64,000 nucleotides of DNA from Nocardioides_C sp963700955 (GCA_963700955.1 CAVOZH010000008.1:310001-374000), one strand, 5' to 3'; positions 28,448 through 36,572 are shown, counted from the first letter of the stretch. Numbers and translations are program-made. Notes: a model not told the origin generated them from the sequence alone.

Positions 28448-28954
28448 TCAGTCAGCGATGCCCGCGGCCCAGTGGCTTCGTCGTGCGAGGTAGGCGTCGA
28501 GCGACATCGCCAGCACCGGGGCGCCGGAGTCCTCTGCGAGAGTGCCTGACACGGATACCAGGGACCGGGCCGGGTCTCGGTGACGCACCTCCTCGATGAC
28601 CATCCGTCCCACCAGCGTGGTGTCCGGCCTCATCGGCCTCACGAAGCGGACGTCACGTATGCCGCGCGCCGCGATGGTCGCACTACGGGCCCAGAAACCC
28701 ACCACGGACAGACGCTGGAACACCGCCATCGTGTGGATGCCGCTGGCGATCAGACCGCCGAAGAGCCCACGGTCGGCCGCCTCCTCGTCGACGTGGAAGA
28801 GCTGCGGGTCCCACTGGGTGGCGAAGGCGACGATCTCCGCGGGCGAGACGGTGTGGGACCCGAGGTCGAACTCGTCGCCGGCGGTCAGGTCCTCGGCGTA
28901 GATGGTCGACTCGTTCCAGGCTTCAGGGTGCCGGCTGAGGTCCATGGTCGTCAC
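28448..28954 (-). CDS. MaoC-family (R)-type acyl-CoA hydratase
   Basis: Hot-dog-fold protein of 168 residues. MaoC features are visible: the hydratase region FATQWDPQLFHVDEEAADRG in two pieces (Asp and His of D-P-x-x-x-H at about residues 49-54), FGGLIASGIHTMAVFQRL, and the hot-dog strands after VRFVRPMRPD. Such proteins hydrate enoyl-CoAs. It begins 6 bases after the tetR stop on the same strand, so it shares the TetR transcript opposite the cyclohexanecarboxylate operon. Because no BadK-type hydratase is present, it may hydrate cyclohex-1-ene-1-carboxyl-CoA; this is inference. GTG 28954 or ATG 28945. Confidence 0.85.
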   Translation of the reverse strand: MTTMDLSRHPEAWNESTIYAEDLTAGDEFDLGSHTVSPAEIVAFATQWDPQLFHVDEEAADRGLFGGLIASGIHTMAVFQRLSVVGFWARSATIAARGIRDVRFVRPMRPDTTLVGRMVIEEVRHRDPARSLVSVSGTLAEDSGAPVLAMSLDAYLARRSHWAAGIAD

Positions 28955-28960
28955 CGTAGG

Positions 28961-29638
28961 TCACTCGCCAGGGCCGAGCAGGCGACGGTAGCTGCGCCGG
29001 CGACGTGGCTGGACCAGCGCGCTCAATGCCAGGGCCGTCTGCTTGGTGACGTAGTCGTCGAGGCCCAGGGTCCGCTCGAAGTACCAGTGCTTGAGCGCCC
29101 ACCCGTGTGCCAGGAGAAGCAGGTTGTAGGAGACCAGCTCCACGTCGACGTCCACCAGGTCGCCTGCCTCGATGCCCTCCCGCAGCGCTGTGCGCAGGGG
29201 CTCGCTGGTCGCCACCTCGAGCTCCTTGATGCGCTCGCGTCCCGCGTCGCTCAGGCTCTTGCTCTCGCGGTAGGTGAGCACGGCAGCGTGCCGGTGCTCG
29301 TCGATGACCTCGCAGTAGGCCCGGAAGGCCGCAGCGAGCCGCTCGACCGGGTTCTCCCCGGCCGCCTCGATTGCCTCGGGCACCCTCGTTGCGAAGGCGT
29401 CCAGCACGTCCACGATCACAGCGAGGAGCAGGTCGTCCTTGCCGCCGAAGTAGCGGTAGATCAGCCCGACGCTGACACCGGCTTCCTCCGCCACCGCCTG
29501 CATCGACACGGCCTGCGAGCCGTCGCGCTCCATCAGTCTCGCCGCGGCGCCCAGCAGCTGCTCGCTCCGTCGCTGCGCGCGTGTGACGCGGGCGGCCTCG
29601 TGGGGGTCGGGCTCGGTGACTTCGGCAGCGGAACTCAT
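28961..29638 (-). CDS. TetR-family repressor of the cyclohexanecarboxylate locus
   Basis: A 225-residue TetR regulator. The N-terminal helix-turn-helix spans about residues 23-65 (RRSEQLLGAAARLMERDG, then SMQAVAEEAGVSVGLIYRYF and GGKDDLL). The helical ligand-binding domain follows. ATG at 29638 follows GGAGG. It is divergent from badI, and three similar inverted repeats lie in the 178-base gap. The ligand is likely a CoA thioester of the pathway, by analogy with other fatty-acyl-CoA-responsive TetR proteins. R. palustris uses the MarR-type BadR for the same genes, so the regulator here is different. Confidence 0.9.
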   Translation of the reverse strand: MSSAAEVTEPDPHEAARVTRAQRRSEQLLGAAARLMERDGSQAVSMQAVAEEAGVSVGLIYRYFGGKDDLLLAVIVDVLDAFATRVPEAIEAAGENPVERLAAAFRAYCEVIDEHRHAAVLTYRESKSLSDAGRERIKELEVATSEPLRTALREGIEAGDLVDVDVELVSYNLLLLAHGWALKHWYFERTLGLDDYVTKQTALALSALVQPRRRRSYRRLLGPGE

Positions 29639-29677
29639 GGGACCTCCGGGTGGCGCTTCACAGGGGCGGGTCGGGCG

Positions 29678-29693
29678 ATGAACCAAGATTCAT
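29678..29693. promoter_or_regulatory. TetR operator copy 1 (ATGAAC-N4-ATTCAT)
   Basis: Inverted repeat with 6-bp arms, one mismatched pair, and a CAAG spacer, 40 bases upstream of tetR. It matches the other two copies in arm sequence and spacing. Confidence 0.7.
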
Positions 29694-29738
29694 TTTATCC
29701 GAGGTTCGGGGGGTCAGGCCCCTTGACCCCTCCATGAA

Positions 29739-29754
29739 ATGAATCTACATTCAT
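29739..29754. promoter_or_regulatory. TetR operator copy 2 (ATGAAT-N4-ATTCAT)
   Basis: Perfect 6-bp inverted repeat with a CTAC spacer, central in the tetR-badI gap and the best of the three copies. Confidence 0.75.
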
Positions 29755-29759
29755 CAATA

Positions 29760-29775
29760 GTGAACCGATGTTCAT
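29760..29775. promoter_or_regulatory. TetR operator copy 3 (GTGAAC-N4-GTTCAT)
   Basis: Perfect 5-bp inverted repeat TGAAC-CGAT-GTTCA with an outer mismatch, 21 bases from copy 2 (start to start) and 41 bases before badI. Two helical turns separate copies 2 and 3, which suits co-operative binding. Confidence 0.7.
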
Positions 29776-29816
29776 TTTCTGTCCAGTGTGGCCCAGTCGA
29801 GTCGAGAGGTGTCCCA

Positions 29817-30614
29817 GTGTCGGACTTCGAGGACATTCAGTACGTCGTTGAGGACTCAGCGGCGATCATCACGATCAACCGTCCGGAGCGCTACAACGCC
29901 TTCCGCGCGAAGACGGTCGAGGAGATGATCAAGGCCTTCCGCCTGGCGTGGGCCGACAAGCAGGTCCAGTCGGTGATCCTGACCGGAGCGGGGGACAAGG
30001 CCTTCTGCACCGGCGGCGACGTCAAGCAGCGCGCGGAGACCGGTGACTACGGGCCGAGCGAGAGCGGCATGTTCGAGATCGGCTACCTGCACAAGCTCAT
30101 CCGGGACATCCCCAAGCCCGTCATCGCCGCGGTCAACGGCGTCGCTGTGGGCGGTGGGCACGTGCTCCACGTCCTCTGTGACGTCTCGCTCGCCAGTGAG
30201 ACCGCCAGGTTCGGACAGGCGGGCCCCAAGGTGGGCTCGTTCGACGCAGGCTTCGGCTCGGCGTACCTCGCCCGGGTGGTGGGGGAGAAGAAGGCCCGAG
30301 AGATCTGGTTCTGGTGCCGGATGTACGACGCCAACGAGGCGCTCGCGATGAACCTCGTCAACAAGGTCGTCCCCGCCGACCAGCTGCTCAAGGAGGCCAA
30401 GGCGTGGGCGGCGGAGGTCGCGGAGAAGAGCCCCACCGCGATCCGGTTCCTCAAGCAGTCCTTCAACGCCGACACCGACCACCAGGCCGGTTTCAGCAAC
30501 ATGGCGATGACCGCGCTCGACATGTTCACCGCTTCGCCCGAAGGGCTGGAGGGCGCCGCCGCGTTCGCCGAGAAGCGCAAGCCCGACTTCAACAAGCACG
30601 TCAACTGGCACTGA
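29817..30614 (+). CDS. badI: 2-ketocyclohexanecarboxyl-CoA hydrolase (BadI-like)
   Basis: Crotonase-fold ring-opening enzyme: 2-ketocyclohexane-1-carboxyl-CoA to pimeloyl-CoA. The 265-residue protein has the oxyanion/CoA segment FCTGGDVKQR (about 61-70), VNGVAVGGGHVLHVLCDVSLAS (first 20 residues at about 104) and FGQAGPKVGSFDAGFGSAYL, followed by ARVVGEKKAREIWF. I recall R. palustris BadI carrying a closely similar FGQ-GPK-GS-D-G run, ARVVGEKKAREIW block and EKRKP tail, which sets it apart from ordinary enoyl-CoA hydratases. GTG at 29817 follows GAGAGGT. First gene of a six-gene unit, with 3 bases to the next gene. Confidence 0.85.
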   Translation: MSDFEDIQYVVEDSAAIITINRPERYNAFRAKTVEEMIKAFRLAWADKQVQSVILTGAGDKAFCTGGDVKQRAETGDYGPSESGMFEIGYLHKLIRDIPKPVIAAVNGVAVGGGHVLHVLCDVSLASETARFGQAGPKVGSFDAGFGSAYLARVVGEKKAREIWFWCRMYDANEALAMNLVNKVVPADQLLKEAKAWAAEVAEKSPTAIRFLKQSFNADTDHQAGFSNMAMTALDMFTASPEGLEGAAAFAEKRKPDFNKHVNWH

Positions 30615-30617
30615 GCC

Positions 30618-31763
30618 GTGGACTTCCGATTCGACAGCGACGAGGAGTCGTTCCGTCAGGAGCTGAGACGCTTCGCGACCAAGACGCTCGCGCCGCACTA
30701 CCAGTCCGACGACAAGGCCGCGGAGTTCCGCCGCGAGCTCGCGCTGGACATGGCCGGCATGGGGCTGACCGGGCTCCGCATCCCCGAGGAGTACGGCGGG
30801 CAGGAGGCGACTGCTGTCATCGCCGGCCTCGCGGCGGAGGAGGTCGGTCGCGCCGACTTCAACGCGACCTACGTCATCATCAACACAGCACTGATCAGCG
30901 ACATCATCGTCCGCAACGCGACCGAGGAGCAGAAGTCAGCATGGCTCCCCGGGATCGCGTCCGGCGAGGTGGTGCCGTGCATCTGCATCACCGAGCCCGG
31001 TCACGGGACAGACGCGGCGAGCCTCGAGCTCAGGGCCGTTCCCGACGGTGACGGGTGGCGGCTCCACGGCGAGAAGACGTCGATCACCCTCGGCATGGCC
31101 TCCGACCGCGGAGTCGTGCTCGCCCGCACCGGCGGCCCCGGAGCGCGAGGAGTCAGCGCGTTCTGGGTCGACCTCGACACCGAGTACGTCACCCGCCACC
31201 CCTTCGACGACCTGGGCAGCCGGGCCATCGGGCGCGCTTCTCTTCACTTCGATGGCACCCCGGTGACCCGGGCCGACCTCATCGGCAACGAGGGCGACGG
31301 CTTCGTCTCGGTGATGCAGGGCTTCGACTACTCCCGCGCGATCATCGGTCTGGCCTGCCTCGGTGCGGCCCAGGTGTCCCTCGAGGAGGCGTTCCAGTGG
31401 GCGCGTGACCGCGAGGCGTTCGGCCAGCCGATCGGGAAGTTCCAGGGCGTCTCCTTCCCGCTGGCGGAGTACGCCACGTACGTCCGCGGGGCTCGTCACA
31501 TCTGCTACGAGGCGCTGTGGAAGAAGGACAACGACATCGAGCACTCAGCCGAGGCGGCGATGGCGAAGTTCTGGGCCCCGAAGCTGTCGACCGAGGTGAT
31601 CCACCAGTGCCTCCTGACCTTCGGACACATGGGGTACTCGACCGAGAGCGCTCTCGGACAGCGGCTGCGCGACGTCATCGGCCTCGAGATCGGTGACGGG
31701 ACGGCACAGGTGTCCAAGCTCGTCATCGCCCGCAACCTCCTCGGTCGAGCCTTCGCGCCGTGA
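30618..31763 (+). CDS. Acyl-CoA dehydrogenase (ring-substrate type), Asp at the catalytic-base position
   Basis: FAD enzyme of 381 residues with the usual three-domain acyl-CoA dehydrogenase fold: helical N-domain (IPEEYGGQE), central barrel (CICITEPGHGTDAASLELRA), and C-domain (REAFGQPIGKFQGVSFPLAEY, FGHMGYSTESALGQRLRD in part). Where family members have YEGTSxIQ with the catalytic Glu, this protein reads IGDGTAQV, putting Asp in that position. It lies 3 bases after badI and 26 before badH, so it should oxidise a ring acyl-CoA, either cyclohexanecarboxyl-CoA or the cyclohexene product. The other candidate is the dehydrogenase at 34183. GTG start. Confidence 0.85.
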   Translation: MDFRFDSDEESFRQELRRFATKTLAPHYQSDDKAAEFRRELALDMAGMGLTGLRIPEEYGGQEATAVIAGLAAEEVGRADFNATYVIINTALISDIIVRNATEEQKSAWLPGIASGEVVPCICITEPGHGTDAASLELRAVPDGDGWRLHGEKTSITLGMASDRGVVLARTGGPGARGVSAFWVDLDTEYVTRHPFDDLGSRAIGRASLHFDGTPVTRADLIGNEGDGFVSVMQGFDYSRAIIGLACLGAAQVSLEEAFQWARDREAFGQPIGKFQGVSFPLAEYATYVRGARHICYEALWKKDNDIEHSAEAAMAKFWAPKLSTEVIHQCLLTFGHMGYSTESALGQRLRDVIGLEIGDGTAQVSKLVIARNLLGRAFAP

Positions 31764-31789
31764 CCTCAGCAACTTCGAAAGGAACGACT

Positions 31790-32536
31790 ATGGGAAAGCT
31801 CGACGACAAGATCGCGATCGTGACCGGTGCCGGTCAGGGCATCGGGAAGGCGATCGCCGAGAAGCTCGCCGCCGAGGGGGCGACCGTGGTCGTCACCGAT
31901 GTCAACGAGGCGACGGCGAAGGAGACCGCCGACGCCATCGGCGGGGGAGCGGTCGGGATCCGCACCGACGTCACGTCGCGCGAGTCGGTCAACGCCATGG
32001 TGGAGCAGGTCAAGGGCCAGTTCGGGCGGATCGACGTACTCGTCAACAACGCCGGCTGGGACAAGGCCAGCCCGTTCGTCGACTCCGACCCCGCAGACTG
32101 GGACCGGGTCATGCAGATAAACCTGTACGGCGTCCTGAACACCTCGAAGGCCGTGCTGCCCGTCATGGCCGACCAGGGCCACGGCTCCGTCGTGAACCTC
32201 GCGTCGGATGCCGGCCGAGTGGGATCCTCGGGCGAGGCCGTCTACTCCGCTGCGAAGGGCGGCGTGATCGCCTTCACGAAGTCCACCGCGCGCGAGATGG
32301 CCCGGCACCAGGTCAACGCCAACTGCGTCTGCCCGGGCCCGACGGACACCGCGCTCTTCGCGTCGATGGGCGGCGACAACCCGAAGCTCCGCGAGGCGCT
32401 CACGAAGGCCATCCCGTTCCGCCGGCTGGCCCAGCCGAGCGACCTGGCGAACATGGTGGCGTTCTTCGCCTCCGACGAAGCCAACTTCATCACCGGCCAG
32501 ACCGTCAGCGTCAGCGGCGGCCTCACGATGAGCTGA
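31790..32536 (+). CDS. badH: 2-hydroxycyclohexanecarboxyl-CoA dehydrogenase (BadH-like SDR)
   Basis: NAD-dependent short-chain dehydrogenase that oxidises 2-hydroxycyclohexanecarboxyl-CoA to the ketone. The 248-residue protein has the cofactor motif TGAGQGIG (about residues 12-19), NNAGWDKASPF (about 85-95), the catalytic Ser in NLASDAGRVGSSGEAVYSAAKGG (catalytic YxxxK at about 155-159) and the C-terminal SVSGGLTMS. The blocks NNAGWD, ASDA-RVGSSGEAVY and SGGLTM are those I recall from R. palustris BadH. ATG at 31790 has an AAGGAACG site. Confidence 0.87.
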   Translation: MGKLDDKIAIVTGAGQGIGKAIAEKLAAEGATVVVTDVNEATAKETADAIGGGAVGIRTDVTSRESVNAMVEQVKGQFGRIDVLVNNAGWDKASPFVDSDPADWDRVMQINLYGVLNTSKAVLPVMADQGHGSVVNLASDAGRVGSSGEAVYSAAKGGVIAFTKSTAREMARHQVNANCVCPGPTDTALFASMGGDNPKLREALTKAIPFRRLAQPSDLANMVAFFASDEANFITGQTVSVSGGLTMS

Positions 32537-32547
32537 GAGAAGACCCC

Positions 32548-34179
32548 ATGAGCTTCGAGACGATCGTGACCCCGGAACTGGTCGAGCAGTACACCACTCC
32601 CGGCCTGTGGGTGAACCGCACGATCACGGACTTCCTCGACGAGGTGGCCGAGCGTGCGCCTGACAGGCCGGCATTCGTCGACAGCCGCCGCGAGATCAGC
32701 TACGGCGAGCTCAAGCGGGAGGTCGACCACTGTGCGCTCGGCCTTCTCGAGCTGGGCGTCGAGCCGGGTGACGTCGTGTCGTTCCAGCTGCCGAACTGGA
32801 TCGAGTGGGTCGTCGTCCACTACGCCGCCAGCCGGATCGGTGCGATCAGCAACCCGTTGATCCCGATCTACCGTCAGCGTGAGGTCGGCTTCATGGTCGG
32901 GCTCGCCAAGTCGAAGGTGATCGTGGTGCCGTCGGAGTTCCGGGGCTTCGACTACGTCGGGATGGTCGACGAGCTGCGGGGCGGGTGGCCGGCGCTCCAG
33001 CACGTGCTGGTCGTCGACGGCCGGGCCGGCCAGGGCACGCAGTCGTGGGAGGACTTCATGGCCACGCCGTGGGAGTCCCGGCGCGATCCAGCCTCCCTCG
33101 CGGCCCTGCGCCCGGACCCGAACGAGGTCACGCTCCTCATCTTCACCTCGGGGACGACCGGCGAGCCGAAGGGCGTGATGCACACGCACAACACCGTGGT
33201 GGCGGCCAACAACCCGCTCCCGGCCAGGCTGGGCATCACCGAGGACAGCGTGATCCACATGGCCTCGACGCTCGCGCACCTCACCGGGTTCCTGTACGGG
33301 GCGCGCCTGAACGTGCAGAACGGCGCTACGTGTGTCCTCCAGGACGTCTGGGACGCAGGCCGGTTCGTCGAGCTCGTCGAGAAGCACAGGATCAGCTACA
33401 CCTCCGCAGCGACGCCGTTCCTGCACGACACCCTGAACGCACCGAACCTCGCCGACCACGACATGTCGTCGCTCGAACGGTTCTGCTGCATGGGCGCGCC
33501 GATCCCGCGCGTGCTCGTCCGTGAGGCGAAGCAGAAGCTCCCGGGCCTGGTGGTGCTCGGTGGCTGGGGCCAGAGCGAGAACGGCCTGGTCACGCTCGGC
33601 ATCCCCGGTGATCCGGAGGAGAAGATCATCGACACCGACGGCTACCCGTGGCCGGGCATGCACATCCGCACCGTCGACTTCGAGGGCAAAGAGGTTCCGC
33701 CCGGGGAGGAGGGCCGCCTGCAGGTCTACGGCCCGACCCTCTTCGTCGGGTACGCCGAGCGGCTCGAGATGACCCGGACGAGCTTCGAAGGGCCCTGGTT
33801 CGACACGGGCGACCTGGCGAAGATCGATGCCGACGGCTACGTCAACATCTCCGGGCGCACCAAGGACGTGATCATCCGCGGTGGCGAGAACATCCCGGTG
33901 TCGTACGTCGAGAACGTGTTGTACGAGCACCCCAAGGTGGACTCGGTCGCGATCGTCGCGATCCCGGACCCACGGCTGCAGGAGCGCGCGTGTGCCTGCG
34001 TGATCCTCAAGCCCGGCGTCGACCTCAGCTTCGAGGAGATGCAGCAGTTCCTGAAGGAGAAGGGGGTCGCGAAGCAGTACTGGCCTGAGCGCCTGGAGCT
34101 GTTGCCCGAGTTCCCCAAGACGCCCAGCGGCAAGATTCGGAAGTTCGAGCTGCGCGACCACGTGAAGGGCGAGGTGTGA
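32548..34179 (+). CDS. aliA: Cyclohexanecarboxylate-CoA ligase (AliA-like)
   Basis: Activates cyclohexanecarboxylate to its CoA thioester. The 543-residue AMP-forming ligase has the P-loop FTSGTTGEPKGVMHTHNT (about residues 199-216), SMASTLAH-like HMASTLAHLTGFLYG, the GWGQSENG adenylate motif (about 337-344), FDTGDLAKIDADGY and the catalytic Lys in TPSGKIRKFELRD near the C-terminus. The substrate-region motifs PNWIEW and NPLIPIYRQRE resemble AliA. It follows badH by 11 bases and overlaps no gene. Substrate specificity is supported mainly by operon context. Confidence 0.85.
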   Translation: MSFETIVTPELVEQYTTPGLWVNRTITDFLDEVAERAPDRPAFVDSRREISYGELKREVDHCALGLLELGVEPGDVVSFQLPNWIEWVVVHYAASRIGAISNPLIPIYRQREVGFMVGLAKSKVIVVPSEFRGFDYVGMVDELRGGWPALQHVLVVDGRAGQGTQSWEDFMATPWESRRDPASLAALRPDPNEVTLLIFTSGTTGEPKGVMHTHNTVVAANNPLPARLGITEDSVIHMASTLAHLTGFLYGARLNVQNGATCVLQDVWDAGRFVELVEKHRISYTSAATPFLHDTLNAPNLADHDMSSLERFCCMGAPIPRVLVREAKQKLPGLVVLGGWGQSENGLVTLGIPGDPEEKIIDTDGYPWPGMHIRTVDFEGKEVPPGEEGRLQVYGPTLFVGYAERLEMTRTSFEGPWFDTGDLAKIDADGYVNISGRTKDVIIRGGENIPVSYVENVLYEHPKVDSVAIVAIPDPRLQERACACVILKPGVDLSFEEMQQFLKEKGVAKQYWPERLELLPEFPKTPSGKIRKFELRDHVKGEV

Positions 34180-34182
34180 CGA

Positions 34183-35334
34183 ATGGACCTGTCACTCAAC
34201 GACGACCAGAAGAACTTCAAGAAGCTCGCGCGCGACTTCCTCGACCACGAGGTCGTGCCCTACCGAACCGAGTGGGACCGTGCAGAGTCCGTCGACACGG
34301 CGATCATCCCGAAGCTCGGCGAGATCGGGTTCTTCGGCCTGACCATTCCCGAGGAGTACGGCGGTATCGGTGGCGACTACGTCACCTACTGCATCGGCAT
34401 GGAGGAGCTCGGGCGGGCGGACTCCTCGGTGCGGGGCATCGTGTCGGTGTCCATGGGTCTGGTCGGCAAGGTGATCCTGTCCCACGGCACCGAGGAGCAG
34501 AAGCAGGAGTGGCTCCCCGGGATCGCGAGCGGGACCAAGCTCGGGTGTTTCGGCCTGACCGAGCCGGACACGGGCTCCGACGCAGGGAACCTCTCGAGCC
34601 GCGCTGTGCGTGACGGCGACGACTACGTGATCAACGGCTCCAAGATCTTCATCACCAACGGGACCTGGGCCGACGTGTGTCTCGTCTTCGCGAGGACCGG
34701 GGGACCAGGGCCCAAGGGCGTCTCGGCGTTCCTCGTACCGACGGACACGCCGGGGTTCGAGCGGATGGAGATCAAGGGCAAGCTCGGTCTTCGGGGCCAG
34801 GCCACTGCCGAGCTGTCGTTCGACGACGTGCGCGTCCCTGTGTCGGCCAGGCTCGGCGGGGAGGGCGAGGGATTCAAGATCGCGATGTACTCCCTGGACA
34901 AGGGACGGGTGTCCGTCGCTGCCGGCTGCGTCGGGATCATCCAGGGCTGCCTGGAGAGCGTCGTGTCGTACTCGAAGGAGCGCCAGCAGTTCGGGCGCCC
35001 GCTCGCCTCGTTCCAGCTGATCCAGGACATGATCGCCGACATCTCGGTCGACGCGGACGCCGCTCGACTCCTCACCTGGCGGGCGGCCGACCTGATCGAG
35101 CGCGGGGAACCCTTCGGGGTCGAGGCTTCCAAGGCGAAGCTGTTCGCGTCCGAGGCAGCCGTCCGGGCGGCCAACCTCGCTATCCAGGCCTTCGGCGGAT
35201 ACGGCTACGTCGACGAGTACCCGGTCCAGAAGTACATGCGCGACGCCCGCGTCATGACGTTGTACGAAGGCACCAGCCAGATCCAGAAGCTCCTCATCGG
35301 TCGCGCCGAGACCGGTGTCAGCGCGTTCCTCTGA
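34183..35334 (+). CDS. aliB: Acyl-CoA dehydrogenase (AliB-like cyclohexanecarboxyl-CoA dehydrogenase candidate)
   Basis: FAD-dependent dehydrogenase of 383 residues with canonical features: IPEEYGGIGGDY, CFGLTEPDTGSDAGNLSSRA, FITNGTWADVCLVFART, RQQFGRPLASFQLIQDMIAD, and the catalytic Glu in TLYEGTSQIQKLLIGR (about 364-379). It begins 3 bases after aliA. The Glu-type active site makes it the conventional acyl-CoA dehydrogenase of the pair; it probably makes cyclohex-1-ene-1-carboxyl-CoA. Which of the two dehydrogenases takes the saturated ring cannot be told from sequence. Confidence 0.85.
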   Translation: MDLSLNDDQKNFKKLARDFLDHEVVPYRTEWDRAESVDTAIIPKLGEIGFFGLTIPEEYGGIGGDYVTYCIGMEELGRADSSVRGIVSVSMGLVGKVILSHGTEEQKQEWLPGIASGTKLGCFGLTEPDTGSDAGNLSSRAVRDGDDYVINGSKIFITNGTWADVCLVFARTGGPGPKGVSAFLVPTDTPGFERMEIKGKLGLRGQATAELSFDDVRVPVSARLGGEGEGFKIAMYSLDKGRVSVAAGCVGIIQGCLESVVSYSKERQQFGRPLASFQLIQDMIADISVDADAARLLTWRAADLIERGEPFGVEASKAKLFASEAAVRAANLAIQAFGGYGYVDEYPVQKYMRDARVMTLYEGTSQIQKLLIGRAETGVSAFL

Positions 35335-35360
35335 GCCCCTGTTCGAAAGGCAGTCACATC

Positions 35361-36572
35361 ATGGCCACTGCGACACCCCAGTCTCCGCTTGGTTTGTTCG
35401 GTACCGATGGGTTGGTCGGTGAGGAGGACCGGTCGATCCGGGACACCGTGCGCCGGTTCGTGGAGGACAAGATCAAGCCGGAGGTGGCGGACTGGTACGA
35501 GTCGGGGTCGTTGCCGGCGCGGGAGCTGGCCAAGGAGCTCGGGTCGCTGGGGGTGCTGGGGATGCATCTGGACGGCTACGGGTGTGCGGGGACCTCGGCG
35601 ACCGCCTACGGGTTGGCGTGCATGGAGCTGGAGGCCGGTGACTCCGGGCTGCGGTCGCTGGTGAGTGTGCAGGGGTCGTTGGCGATGTTCGCGATCTGGC
35701 GGTGGGGCTCGGAGGAGCAGAAGACCGAGTGGCTGCCTGCGATGGCTGCGGGTGAGGCGATCGGGTGTTTCGGGTTGACCGAGCCGGACTTCGGCTCGAA
35801 CCCGGCCGGGATGCGCACCCGCGCTCGCCGCGACGGCACCGGACCCGACGCGGACTGGGTGCTGGCCGGGAACAAGATGTGGATCACCAACGGGTCGATC
35901 GCCGACGTCGCGGTGGTCTGGGCCCGGGTCGAGGACCCTGCCGACCACGGGGACGGGAGGATCCGCGGGTTCGTCGTCCCGACCGACACGCCGGGGTTCT
36001 CCGCGCCGGAGATCAAGAGGAAGATGTCGCTGCGCGCGAGCGTGACCTCCGAGCTGGTCCTCGACCAGGTCCGGCTCCCCGCCTCGGCGGTGCTGCCCGA
36101 GGCCGCGGGTCTGTCCGGGCCGTTGTCGTGCCTGAACGAGGCCCGGTACGGGATCGTGTTCGGCGCCCTCGGCGCGGCCCGGGACTGCCTGGAGACCACG
36201 ATCGGCTACGTCGGGGAGCGGGAGATCTTCGACAAGCCGCTCGCGGGCTACCAGCTGACCCAGGCCAAGCTCGCCGACATGACCCTCGAGCTCGGCAAGG
36301 GCATGCTGCTGGCCCTGCACCTGGGCGCCCTCAAGGACAAGGGTGTGCTGCGGCCCGAGCAGGTGTCGCTGGGCAAGCTGAACAACGTGCGCGAGGCGAT
36401 CACGATCGCCCGGGAGTGCCGCACCCTGCTCGGCGCGGCCGGGATCACCCTGGAGTACCCGATCATGCGGCACGCCAACAACCTCGAGTCCGTGCTCACC
36501 TACGAAGGCACCAGCGAGGTCCACCAGCTCGTCATCGGCCAGGCCCTCACCGGCCACGGAGCCTTCCGCTAG
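35361..36572 (+). CDS. gcdH: Glutaryl-CoA dehydrogenase
   Basis: Oxidative decarboxylation of glutaryl-CoA to crotonyl-CoA. The 403-residue protein has DGYGCAGTSATAYGLACMEL, DSGLRSLVSVQGSLAMF with the Arg typical of decarboxylating glutaryl-CoA dehydrogenases, CFGLTEPDFGSNPAGM, WITNGSIADVAVVWAR and the catalytic Glu in LTYEGTSEVHQLVIG. Pimeloyl-CoA from the upstream genes would give glutaryl-CoA after one beta-oxidation round, so this enzyme completes the route. ATG at 35361, 26 bases after aliB. It uses visibly more GGG glycine and TTG leucine codons than its neighbours, hinting at a separate origin. Confidence 0.88.
   Translation: MATATPQSPLGLFGTDGLVGEEDRSIRDTVRRFVEDKIKPEVADWYESGSLPARELAKELGSLGVLGMHLDGYGCAGTSATAYGLACMELEAGDSGLRSLVSVQGSLAMFAIWRWGSEEQKTEWLPAMAAGEAIGCFGLTEPDFGSNPAGMRTRARRDGTGPDADWVLAGNKMWITNGSIADVAVVWARVEDPADHGDGRIRGFVVPTDTPGFSAPEIKRKMSLRASVTSELVLDQVRLPASAVLPEAAGLSGPLSCLNEARYGIVFGALGAARDCLETTIGYVGEREIFDKPLAGYQLTQAKLADMTLELGKGMLLALHLGALKDKGVLRPEQVSLGKLNNVREAITIARECRTLLGAAGITLEYPIMRHANNLESVLTYEGTSEVHQLVIGQALTGHGAFR

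Noticed and set aside
32242..34161. Long minus-strand frame opposite badH/aliA
   Set aside because: Same shadow effect; the plus strand carries recognisable SDR and ligase motifs with ribosome sites.
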